Assembly: GCA_029465975.1 (NCBI GenBank)
Contig: CM055753.1
Coordinates: forward strand, 703,535 to 767,534
Direction: 5' to 3'
Length of the DNA stretch: 64,000 nucleotides
DNA from: Dallia pectoralis
Taxonomy: Eukaryota > Chordata > Actinopteri > Esociformes > Umbridae
Shown here: positions 49,801 through 62,700 of the stretch, in pieces
How the letters are laid out: every line of letters starts with the position of its first letter
Position numbering within the stretch: position 1 is the first letter of the stretch
Notes under the pieces: generated by a model
The model's input: the letters and a program-made list of their open reading frames with translations, nothing else
The model's database searches: none
What the model was told of the DNA's origin: nothing
Translations under genes and position numbers: made by a program

Positions 49801-52800
49801 GTGGACCAGTTAAGCCCTCATGTCCGGACTGCCCAGGTCTACCATCAGCCCCAGTAGATCCCCTCATGCCCTTCTCTCCCATCTAGAGGACAGGCGAGGT
49901 CAGTGGAAAACCAACATGACTTTATTGTTAATAAATCAGCAATCAATTCAGCAATCAACAAGACACCATATTACTGTACCTCTCCTTTGTTTCCAGGAAC
50001 ACCAATTGGACCCTTTGGGAAAATAATATGTATTGAATTAGAAAAACTCCAGTCATTACAAATCCAAGGGGAGTACTAACGATCAAATATATCTATCAAA
50101 TATATCTCTAGACACGTACCTGGTCTCCCTTTACCCCCGGATCACCTGTCACACCTGGGTCTCCCTGTTAAAGAAAATTACTATGTCAAAATTGAAGTTA
50201 CAACACATGTGTGGTGCCATGTTGTGTTTAGTACAATAATGAATGTACTGACTTACTTCACTTCCTTTTGGACCCATTGGACCAAGCAAACCCTACTCAA
50301 AGACACAAACACAATAAATAGTGTTTCAGAAATGAATTAAGAAACCTAATTTACAACGTGTAGAGGATGATACAGACTCGCAGTTAACCACGGGAACCCA
50401 CCTGGTCACCTTTCTGTCCAGTGTGGCCCTTCAGACCCTTTTCACCTGTGTCACCTTTGTCCCCTTTATCACCCTGGATACCTGGTTCACCTGTTGACCC
50501 CACTGGCCCCTGCTTTCCTGTCGTTCCCTGAAAAGTCAACAGAACTTATTTTGCATGATTTTATTGTGGAAAAATAAAAACGGATCTTGCAAACATCAGT
50601 TTTTTTGGGGGAATATCACAAATTATTCCCACATTATTTAGTGGGAACACCAATTTTATTCATTATACATCTTATACATGCAGTGTTAAAGTAAAAACAA
50701 ACTCGACCAATAAAATGAAGAACATTTGATGTACTTACAGTTGCTCCCTTGCTTCCTGGTTGTCCATCCTTTCCCGCTAATCCAGTTTCTCCCTAATCAA
50801 ACCAGCATTATGTATCATCAGCACCATCCGTAAGCTGTGAATGAACAGTCATAGCTTGATGTTTAAAATGATAGCAAACGTTCAGTGAAAAGTGATACTC
50901 ACTGTTTTCCCAGGAAGTCCAACTGATCCTGTTGGTCCTTCAGCTCCAGTATCACCCTACGCAAAAACACATCACACGAACACAAAGGGACCAACAAAGT
51001 AAACCATGTGAATACACAGAACCCCCCCCCACCGAATATGCTGTTTTTTAAGCAGGGACACGTTCTTTGAGGAGTATTCAGTGTGTTTGTGTAATGACGA
51101 TTTACCTTGGCACCTGCTGGTCCGACCACACCCTGTTTCCCTGGTAACCCCTAAAAAAATACATCATATTATCCATGTAGAAAACATTATTATTTTGTAG
51201 GAGTGCCAGAGAATATTTTCAGAGTACACAAAAATGTTCTTTTGTGGTAACACTACACAATGAATGCCCGAAGCGGCACCTTCTTTGTTGTGACTATTTC
51301 TGAAGTCCCTGCTTTGTCAACCAACTTGTATAACCTGGAACATGGAACGGTTGTGATTTCTTTTTTGGGGTTTTCCCTCCACTTGGCTGCGAGCTATTAA
51401 ATGTTTTATTCATCTGACCAGCAGTGTACTTTAAGTGGATGTCTATGCTGTGTTGATTCTTTCAAATATCTCTTTTTATTTAATACCAGCAAGGTCATCT
51501 TATCTAAAATTAAATTTCAATACTTGAAATAGATTTGTTTAAGACAGATATTCAAATGACTCACTGGAATTCCGACGACTCCCCTGATTCCGACAATCCC
51601 TGGAATGCCAGCCTCTCCCTGTAGGCACAGAGGCCGGCATGATTGAATGGTAGATTTGTATTCTGGACAGATCTAGTCAGAATTGTATTTCATATCTATG
51701 AACAGTATTGATAGTGTAGACAGACCTTAGCTCCGTCCACTCCTGGGAGTCCATTCATACCGTCAATACCAGGAGCACCCTGTAATCAATGTTCATCACA
51801 GTTCATCACAGTTCACCACAGTTCATCAACAACAAGACAGAAAACCCTCAGAACCATAATCAGCCTCTGATAACATGGAAATTGCAAAGTTGTCATTAAT
51901 CAGATCAATCTACTTTGTTTGACATAATTAAAGCCAATGCCACAAATAACTGTTGAATGTTCTAGATGAATTGACGTTTTTTTGCAAACATACGGTGTCT
52001 CCTTTTGGACCAACAGGACCTGGCTCTCCCTGAAGACCCATTGCTCCCTGAAAAAACACACACGTGGTTAACCATGAAACAAGGAGAAACATGGTTGGAA
52101 CAGACTTAACGCGTAGAAAACCCAGTATAACCTCCAGAAACGGAAATACTCACATCATCGCCCTTTTCTCCATGCGGACCCTGGCGTCCACGAATGCCCT
52201 CCACCCCCTGACAGAAGACAAGTGTTCACTACAGAAAATTACGTGATTAAGACGTCGACCACATTCTGGACTCCTGTCCCAATAAGACATTGGTTAACTA
52301 TGGCGGTTACAGTATTTGTATTAAAGTAGCCGTGCTTACAGGTGAGCCTGGTGGCCCAGTTGGTCCGGGGTTACCGTTGAAACCAGGGAGACCCTATAAG
52401 GGAGGACAAATCCCATTGTATGACCTGAAACACTCAGATATCTATAAAACATGTTAACCATTGCATTAAAACCTTACTCTGTCTCCCTTGTCTCCAGCAG
52501 TGCCAGGAAAACCAATAGGTCCTCTTTGTCCCTAGAATGTGAGACAGACGTTAAATAAAATAATTAAAGAAATCACGTTTAAATATGTTTTAACGTATGT
52601 TTTAGAATGGTCAGTAGAATAACTTAATAACGTCTGAGGCCGAAAATGGGCAACGAATTGGCAAAAACAAGAAACTTGGATGGTTTATGGTGTGACGGAC
52701 AGTAGAGTAGAAGAAAAGGAAGGTCCTCTCACATCATCTCCCATTCTGCCTGTTAAACCCTGCTCTCCAGATGGTCCTGGCTCGCCCTGTGCATTTGGAA

Positions 52801-53749
52801 ATATAAAATCCAAGATAATCAATCATCAATGGAGTTGTTTGCTTTATTAATTAATCAACAAATGTACTACATGAACACATCAGTCCATTTAGACAGTAAA
52901 TATCATCCGGTACTTTCACACCTTTTGTCCTGGTTCTCCAGCAGAGCCGTTATCACCTGGTATTCCCTTGTGACCCTTGTGACAACAAAGACAAGAAGTT
53001 CATCCTTAATGTCATCACACGAGCTTTACACAATAGAGAACCAGAAGGTGAGTCCCTACTGACAACGTAATGCGCTCCAAAAAACATTGTATTAATCCGA
53101 TCATTTTATTTTTTGTGTATATGAGATTATATCACTTGCTGTAATGATTCGGTTCACATGAAATGATTCGGATCAGATCGGTTCGGATTCCTCACCTTTA
53201 TCCCTGGTAGGGCGGTGATTCCCTGAGGTCCAACTGGACAGGCAGCAGGGCACTTTGGACAAACACATATAACAGCAGATTGTCAAATCAAAACATAGCC
53301 ATACACCCTGAATTGAACCTCTCCCACACATCATAGGTACTGACTAAAGAACCCAATAACACATTTTAAGATTCCCAAATGTGTTTCTGTAGATGTTCTA
53401 CAAATGATCTTCTGACAAATTGTAACATTATAACTAACTATATAATCACCCTAAATCTTACCCTAATCTTAACCTTTAAGCTAATCCTAAACTCAACATT
53501 TACCCTTATCATAAACCATATACTATATATATATAAAGATAGCAAGCAGGTGTTAACAAGGAACACATTCTCATTCTCCACGTGCATGTTGGCCTTGACA
53601 GTAACTGGGTGATGGTGACTGTTTGAGTTCATATTATGTTTACTCATTGGTTAGCTAAGGTAACACAAATATTGCTTTAATCATGCCCCCCTCTCCCCCT
53701 CTCTCCCCCTCTCTCCCTCTCTCTCCCCCTCTCTCTCCCCCTCTCTCTC

Positions 53750-53784
<35 letters not shown>

Positions 53785-56700
53785 GATTATGTGAATGTGA
53801 TAAATGACTCACATCATCCCCACTTCCCTCGGCTTTGCCAGCCCCAGGTGGTCCCTGTAACACAGCAAAGTGAGTGAAACAGATAGCACATTACAACTCA
53901 TGGGATGAAGAACTAAAAGCCAGAATTTAGATGTCCAGACTCAGGCTGCAACAATGAACACACAGGAATAACACAACAGTATCACTCCATGCAATACTAA
54001 AAGATAAAACTGTTATAACAACTAGTATGAAATGCAGGTTATTCAGAAAGATCAGAGATACTGTGACACAAAGCAAATCTGACAACTCAACAGACAGAAA
54101 CAAAGGATTCCAAGTCATGAAAACAGAGGTGATCTTAAGGTTAGAGTTCAGCACAAGGATCTGTACTTACGGCAGGTCCAGGTAGACCCGGTTGACCAGG
54201 GGGACCAGGGAGACCCAGTCCACCTCTTGGTCCTGGGGGACCCTGAAAAAACACGTTTGCATTTGCCCTGGTCAACACTAAACGTTTAACCACTAATTCA
54301 ACAAATGCTCCCCGGAATATCAAAAGGAGCGATAATAAAGTATTCCTATGACGATAATGACTAACACCGTGCCCTCCTGAATGTGCTCTGATATTCAGTC
54401 GTATTACGAGTAGGATGTGAGCATGTGTGTGGAAACTGACCTCAGGTCCAATGTTCCCTTCATCTCCTGGAGTTCCTGGTTTTCCTGCCGGACCCTGTAG
54501 TGAGAAAACGTACACAAGTTAATTCTGATTACATAGCCTATTTATAGTGATTGAATCATCTACTTCATGAGGTTTTAGAGACTGTATAAAGAATTGTTGA
54601 TAATGTTGAGGGCCTTCAGTACATACGGGAGATCCAGCGGTCACAGGTCCCTGGGAAATTAGAGAAAAGTATTTAAAGAAATCAAACTTCACTTCGTGTA
54701 TGTGTTAAAATATTCTGATACTGGATGTTTCATGCAATTAGTTTGAGGTCAATACATTCAGCAAAATGTTTCCAGATTAAGACGAAATCTAGAGACAGAT
54801 ATGACAGATACATACTGGAGAGCCTGCTGGCCCAGGAAAACCTTGTAGTCCCTGTTATCAAAAACAAAGGTAAAATATAAATGATCATATTAGTGCTATT
54901 AGGGAAATATAGTTATTTTGTATGTTCCTGATTAGACACAAACTCACCCTTTCTCCCACAACTCCTCTTGGACCCATTGGACCAGGTAATCCCTTCATAA
55001 AAAAATACCAAATATATGATTTATACAATCTACAAAGTAAAATTATTATAACAGAAATGCATAGTTGCTGTTAACATGCTATGCAAAGGTAAGGTGAAAC
55101 AGGAAACTTCTTTTTAGTCCCAAAATAAAATAATGTATACTTTCCGGTCAGGTGGTATTTGTGGTACATGTTGTGTTACTGACAGTTGGTGTTTGTGGTA
55201 CATGTTGTGTTACTGACAGTTGGTGTTTGTGGTACATGTTGTGTTACTGACAGTTTATGTTTGTGGTACATGTTGTGTTACTGACAGTTGGTGTTTGTGG
55301 TACATGTTGTGTTACTGACAGTTGATATTTGTGGTACATGTTGTGTTACTGACAGTTTATGTATGTGGTACATGTTGTGTTACTGACAGTTTATGTATGT
55401 GGTACATGTTGTGTTACTGACAGTTTATGTTTGTGGTACATGCTGTGTCTTCTGATAGGTGTAGTTTGATGTACAGGCTGTCTTAGTTATATGTGATGTT
55501 TGTGGTACATGCTGTGTAATTGGTGTGTGTTGTATGTAGTACATGCTATGTAATGGAAAGGTTGAGTTTTTGGTATTGGCTGTGTTGGTGATATGTGGTG
55601 TTTCTGGTACATGCTGTGTTAGTGGTAGGTGGTGTTAGTGTTATTGGCTGTGTTAGGTGGTATATGTGGTACAGCCTGTGTTAGTGATATTTAGTAAGGA
55701 ATCCAAGATGGCGTAACTGTGCAGACGTGTTTTGTCTCTGTCCCTGTATATAGTCCTCGTTTGTCCTTGTTTTGCTTCTCCTACGATTCCGTAAGTTACG
55801 AGCTAAGCAATTGTTCGTCAACATTTGTCTTTCCTCCATTTTTTGGTATTTTTTTTTTTCAACTTTCCCCGGCGTGCAACGCAAACTTTGTTAACAACGC
55901 CGATCGGCGCCAGCTAGACAAAAGCTAACTAGCTTCAGCTAGCGGCCTCCACGTAGTGTCTGAGCCAGCCGGATAGCTTCTCAGCCGGATAGCTTTCTCC
56001 GCCGCAGCACACCACCAGCCCGGCGGCCTCAATTCTTTCCACTGCTCTATCGGACTTTACAATTCTATCGGTCTTCTCCATCGTACAACCGGATTCCTTT
56101 CACTGGCCATTGGCTACCGCGCACCCCGGATCATCACAGCCAGCCACCCGGAACGGACCCGACAAGCGGCTAACGAGCTACGGCCAGCGGCACTTCCCAT
56201 TGTTCCGGACCCGGCGCATAGCTTCTCCACCGGCCATCGTTGGCTAAACATCCGCCTGCGTTGGCTAAACATCAACACAGCGACTAGCTACCAGTCTATT
56301 CTTCGGGCCCTCCGGACTCTTACCGGACTCTCACTGGACATTTGTCTTCACAGCCGGAGCTTCACAGCTAGCTCTCCCCGGCTAGCCGATTAGCCGTGGT
56401 AGCATACCATCTGCCCGGAGGACAATAACAACATACATCTCGGTACTGTTTGACTGTTAGCTAGGCCCCAACACCGTTTATTGTCCTTGCTCAGCCTTGG
56501 TCATTACAACAAGTGTCTCCCCTGCTTTGTTTACACCAAACTATGTCGTGTTTTCTGCTGTTTTTGCTCTCCTTTACTGCCATACTCTCATGTAGATTAC
56601 TTAACCCACTCTGCTTCAATTATGATTACTCGTCTACTGTACTGTCTACTAAGTTAGGCACCTCTGGCATATCTTATCTGTCCAGAGATGCAACCTCTTT

Positions 56701-59700
56701 CTTTATTACTTTACACTTAGGTTTACCTCTGCTGAACACCCACACTGTTATACCCCTGGCCTCCCACAATGCATTCCAGTTAATGTTTCACGATATTATG
56801 CCCATTTCCTTGTATAATGCTACTCGCCGTTCCAAACGGCCAGTCCTTAAAGCCATGTGCCACACCCTCATTCTACTTCTCCTTTGTTCATCTGGAGACG
56901 TAGAGCTCAACCCTGGCCCTGAAACCCCTAGTACCATCCCCGAGCCCCAGGCGATCTCTTTCACTGACTTCTGTGATCGTAAAAGCCTTGGGTTTATGCA
57001 CATCAACATTAGAAGTCTACTCCCAAAGCTAGACTTACTTACAGCTCTTGCACATTCAGCCAATCCTGACATCCTAGCAGTATCCGAATCCTGGCTTAGG
57101 AAGTCTGTTAATACCACTGAAATAGCAATCCCAAACTATAATATCTTTCGGCAGGATCGAGCTACGAAAGGTGGTGGAGTAGCAATCTACTGCAGGGATA
57201 AGCTGCAGAGCTCAGTCATATTGTCCAGGACTGTACCCAAACAGTTTGAGCTTTTACTTTTAAAAATCCAGCTCTCACAAAACATGGCTATTACTGAGCT
57301 GCCTGCTACAGACCCCATGCAGTGCCCTGGACTCCATATGCAAACTCATCGCCCCACACCTATCTTTTGAGTTTCTATTGCTTGGTGACTTAAACTGGGA
57401 TATGCTTAACCCCCCAGTCACTTTACTTTCAAAGCTCGATGCACTCAACCTCACACAGATTATAAATGAACCTACCAGGTTCAACCTCAAATTAGCGACG
57501 AAGGGAACCCTCATAGACGTTGCCTTAACCAACTTGCCATGTAAATATACCTCTGCTGTTTACAACCAGGATCTCAGAGATCACTGCCTTATTGACTGTG
57601 TCCGTAATGGGACCGGGGTCAAACGACCACCTCTCATCTCCGTCAAACGCTGTCTAAAACACTTCAGTGAACAGGCCTTTCTAAACGACCTGAACGCTAT
57701 TTCTTGGTCAAACATTAATCTCATCCCGTCAGTTGAGGACGCTTGGCTGTACCTCAAAAGTGAATTTCTCTGTCCTAAATAAACATGCCCCTTTTAAAAA
57801 ATTCAGGACAAAAGAAAGATACAGCCCATGGTTCACCACAGAACTGACCTCCCTCAATCAACACAAAAACGCTCTGTGGCGTGTCGCACTGGCATCAAAC
57901 AAGCCCCGCGATATGCGACTTTTTAAAGAAGCCCGAAACCGATACACACAGATAGTTAGGGAAACAAAGGCACACTTCTTTAAACGGAAATTTGCCTCCT
58001 GCCACACCAACTCCAAAAAGTTCTGGGACACGGTTAAATCTTTGGAGAACAAAGTCACCTCCTCCCAACTTCACACAGCCCTAAAAGTAGGTAATACTGT
58101 TACTACTGATAAGGTTAAAATATTAGAGAACTTTAACAAGCATTTCGCTGAAGCCGGCCACGCCTTTCAGCTAAAGACTCACCCCAAGCTAGCTGCCCTA
58201 CAACCACTACACCCTCGTGCCCAGCCCCCTCCCCACTCTTCTCCTTTACCCCTATCCAGACAGCCGATGTACTAAAAGAGTTGCAAAAGCTGGACCCATA
58301 CAAATCAGCTGGGCTGGATAATCTGGACCCGTCCTTTCTAAAATTATCTGCAAATATTATTGCTGCCCCCATCACCAGTCTATTTAACCTCTCTCTCTTA
58401 TCTTCTGAAATCACGAGAGATTGGAAATCTGCCGCAGTCATTCCCTTGTTCAAAGGGGGAGCCTCCCTCGATCCCAACTGCTACAGACCAATATCCATCC
58501 TACCCTGTCTTTCCAAAGTTTTCGAAAAACTGGTTTACAAACAAATTGTCAACCATCTGGAATCCCACCGCATTCTTTCCGCTATGCAGTCTGTTTTTCG
58601 TGCTGGTCATTGCTGCACCACGGCCACCCTAAAGGTCCTGAACGACATCATAGTCGCCATTGATAAAAAGCACTACTGTGCAGCCGTCTACATCGACCTG
58701 TCCAAGGCTTTTGATTCTGTAAACCACCTTGTCCTGATCAGCCGACTCAATAGCCTGGGCTTCTCCCGCAACTGCCTCGCCTGGTTTTCCAACTATCTCT
58801 CAGAAAGGGTCCAGCGTGTAAAATCGGAGGGCCTGTTGTCGGGACCCATGCCTGTCACTATGGGGGTGCCACAGGGCACGATACTCGGGCCGACTTTATT
58901 TTCCCTCTACATCAACGATGTGGCTCTCGCTGCTGGTGACTCTCAGATCCATCTTTATGCAGACGATACCATCCTGTACACATCAGGCCCGTCACTAGAT
59001 ACTGTGCTCAAACACCTCCAGGAGTGTTTCAATGCCATACAACATTCATTCCTAAACCTTCAGTTATTACTAAACTCTGGTAAAACTAAATGTATGCTAT
59101 TCATCCGATCTCTGCCCATACCTGCCCGTCTGCCCAGCATCGCCACGCTAGATGGGTCTGAACTAGAATTTGTTGACACTTACAAATATCTAGGTGTCTT
59201 GTTAGACAGCTCTCTCTCCTTTCAGCCGCACATTAATAAACTTAAGTCCAAAATTAAGTCCAGAATTGGCTTCCTCTTCCGCAACAGAGCCTCCTTCACT
59301 CAGGCAGCAAAACTTGCCCTGGTGAAAATGACTATTATTCCAATGTTTGACTTTGGCGATGTCACCTACAGAACAGCCTCTAACTCTCTGTTGAAAAAAT
59401 TGGATGTGGTTTACCATAGTGTCATACGCTTTGTAACAAATGCTCCATACAGCACCCACCACTGCAGGCTTTACACGTTAGTCGGCTGGCCGTCGTTAAG
59501 TACTCGGCGTCTAACCCACTGGTTCCAACTTGTCTATAAGTCCCTGCTAGGCAAAGTCCCATTGTACCTTAGCTCCCTAGTTACCATTGCCACACCCGCA
59601 GTCTGCGCTCCAGTAGGTACATTTCCTTAGCCACACCAAAGGCTTACACATCTTTCGGCCGCCAATCCTTCCAGTTTGCAGCCGCCAATGACTGGAACGA

Positions 59701-62700
59701 ACTACAAAAAAACATAAAACTTGAAACACTCATATCACCAGTTGCCTTTAAACTACTCCTTTCCGAACACCTGTCCGATCATTGTACCTGCTAACTGTCT
59801 TCAACATCTCTCCCTTATGCTAAGCCCACCTTGCACAGTGGACATCTCTCTCCTGCACTATTGTCATACCTGTTAACTCTTGTGTTACTGTTATTTACTC
59901 AGATATTGCTCAAATGCTCTTTCCCATATTCGCAGGCATACAAACCATGCAAACGACCTACCTGCTAGACTCACTTTATTCTTTAAATATCCAGTTGAAT
60001 GATGACTCACCGTATTTTTAAAATGTATCCGCTTAGTGCCTTACTTATGCTGCTCAACAGAACCATATAAACCTCATCCTGTTTTACTGAACCAGTATTG
60101 CCTTTTCTGTCTTATTGTGTCTAAATTTGTAATCTTTGCACTCGTGTCTAAATTTGTAATCTTTGCACTCGTGTCTAAATTTGTAATCTTTGCACTCGTG
60201 TTTTATGTGTACTGTAACTGTATGTTGTATGTCGTCTTGCACATTTCTCGCCTTATCTTGGCCAGGTCGCCGTTGTAAATGAGAATTTGTTCTCAATCGG
60301 CCTACCTGGTTAAAGAAAGGTAAAATAAAAAATAAAATAAATATCTGGTGTTTGTGGTACATGCTGTGTAATTTATAGGTTGAGTTCATGGTATCAGCTG
60401 TGTTAGTGATATGTGTTGTTTGTGGTACAGCCTGTGTTAGTGATAGCTGGTGTTTGTGGTATAGGTTACACTATTGATAGCTGGTGTTTGTGGTAGAGGT
60501 TACACTAGTGATAGCTGGTGTTTGTGGTATAGGTTACATTATTGATAGCTGGTGTTTGTGGTATAGGTTACACTATTGATAGCTGGTGTTTGCGGTATAT
60601 ATTATGCTATTGATAGCTAGTGTTTGTGGTATAAGTTACACTATTGATAGCTGGTGTTTGCGGTATAGATTATGCTATTGATAGCTGGTGTTTGTGGTAT
60701 AGGTTACACTATTGATAGCTGGTGTTTGTGGTATAGGTTACACTATTGATAGCTGGTGTTTGTGGTATAGGTTACGCTATTGATAGCTGGTGTTTGTGGT
60801 ATAGGTTATGCTATTGATAGCTGGTGTTTGTGGTATAGGTTATGCTATTGATAGCTGGTGTTTGTGGTATAGGTTTCACTATTGATAGCTGGTGTTTGTG
60901 GTATAGGTTACACTATTGATAGCTGGTGTTTGTGGTATAGGTTTCACTATTGATAGCTGGTGTTTGTGGTATAGGTTATACTATTGATAGCTGGTGTTTG
61001 TGGTATAGGTTACGCTATTGATAGCTGGTGTTTGTGGTATAGGTTATGCTATTGATAGCTGGTGTTTGTGGTATAGGTTATGCTATTGATAGCTGGTGTT
61101 TGTGGTATAGGTTACACTATTGATAGCTAGTGTTTGTGGTATAGGTTACACTATTGATAGCTGGTGTTTGTGGTATAGGTTTCACTATTGATAGCTGGTG
61201 TTTGTGGTATAGGTTACACTATTGATAGCTGGTGTTTGTGGTATAGGTTATGCTATTGATAGCTGGTGTTTGTGGTATAGGTTACACTATTGATAGCTGG
61301 TGTTTGTGGTATAGGTTACACTATTGATAGCTGGTGTTTGTGGTATAGGTTACACTATTGATAGCTGGTGTTTGTGGTATAGGTTACGCTATTGATAGCT
61401 GGTGTTTGTGGTATAGGTTATGCTATTGATAGCTGGTGTTTGTGGTATAGGTTATGCTATTGATAGCTGTTGTTTGTGGTATAGGTTACACTATTGATAG
61501 CTAGTGTTTGTGGTATAGGTTACACTATTGATAGCTGGTGTTTGTGGTATAGGTTTCACTATTGATAGCTGGTGTTTGTGGTATAGGTTCCACTATTGAT
61601 AGCTGGTGTTTGTGGTATAGGTTATGCTATTGATAGCTGGTGTTTGTGGTATAGGTTATGCTATTGATAGCTGGTGTTTGTGGTATAGGTTACACTATTG
61701 ATAGCTGGTGTTTGTGGTATAGGTTACATTATTGATAGCTGGTGTTTGTGGTATAGGTTACACTATTGATAGCTAGTGTTTGTGGTATAGGTTACACTAT
61801 TGATAGCTGGTGTTTGTGGTATAGGTTACATTATTGATAGCTGGTGTTTGTGGTATAGGTTACATTATTGATAGCTGGTGTTTGTGGTATAGGTTATACT
61901 ATTGATAGCTGGTGTTTGTGGTATAGGTTACACTATTGATAGCTGGTGTTTGTGGTATAGGTTATGCTATTGATAGCTGGTGTTTGTGGTATAGGTTACA
62001 CTATTGATAGCTGGTGTTTGTGGTATAGGTTACACTATTGAGCTGGTGTTTGTGGCTGGTGTTTAGCTGGTGTTTGTGGTATAGGTTACACTATTGATAG
62101 CTGGTGTTTGTGGTATAGGTTATGCTATTGATAGCTGGTGTTTGTGGTATAGGTTATGCTATTGATAGCTGGTGTTTGTGGTATAGGTTACACTATTGAT
62201 AGCTGGTGTTTGTGGTATAGGTTATGCTATTGATAGCTGGTGTTTGTGGTATAGGTTATGCTATTGATAGCTGGTGTTTGTGGTATAGGTTATGCTATTG
62301 ATAGCTGGTGTTTGTGGTATAGGTTATGCTATTGATAGCTGGTGTTTGTGGTATAGGTTATGCTATTGATAGCTGGTGTTTGTGGTATAGGTTACACTAT
62401 TGATAGCTGGTGTTTGTGGTATAGGTTACACTAGCTGGTGTTTTGTATAGGCTGGTGTTTGTGGTATAGGTTATACTATTGATAGCTGGTGTTTGTGGTA
62501 TAGGTTATACTATTGATAGCTGGTGTTTGTGGTATAGGTTACACTATTGATAGCTGGTGTTTGCGGTATAGGTTATGCTATTGATAGCTGGTGTTTGTGG
62601 TATAGGTTACATTATTGATAGCTGGTGTTTGTGGTACAGACTGTGTTAGTTATAGGTGTCTGTCATGTTTGCCAGACAACAGCCCTTACAGTCGCTCCTG

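Larger units (their letters stand above)
55691..60340 (+). mobile_element. Near full-length L2/CR1-like LINE, frameshifted
   Basis: Begins near AATCCAAGATGGCG, has an 0.8-kb GC-rich 5' leader, an endonuclease/reverse transcriptase region (56,513-59,830) and a 3' tail with AATCGGCCTACCTGGTTAA plus an (AAATA)n-like end. The 3' UTR carries three 27-bp copies of TGTCTAAATTTGTAATCTTT-type sequence at about 60,117-60,197. It runs opposite to the host col9a1-like gene and splits a 34-bp minisatellite; ATAT at both edges may be a short target duplication. The 3' fragment at 10,060-10,831 belongs to the same family. L2 versus CR1 clade cannot be settled without a tree. Confidence 0.88.

Noticed and set aside
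53683..53863. Short Arg/Glu-rich and Ser/Pro-rich frames
   Set aside because: Translations of the CTCTCCC/CA simple repeat.
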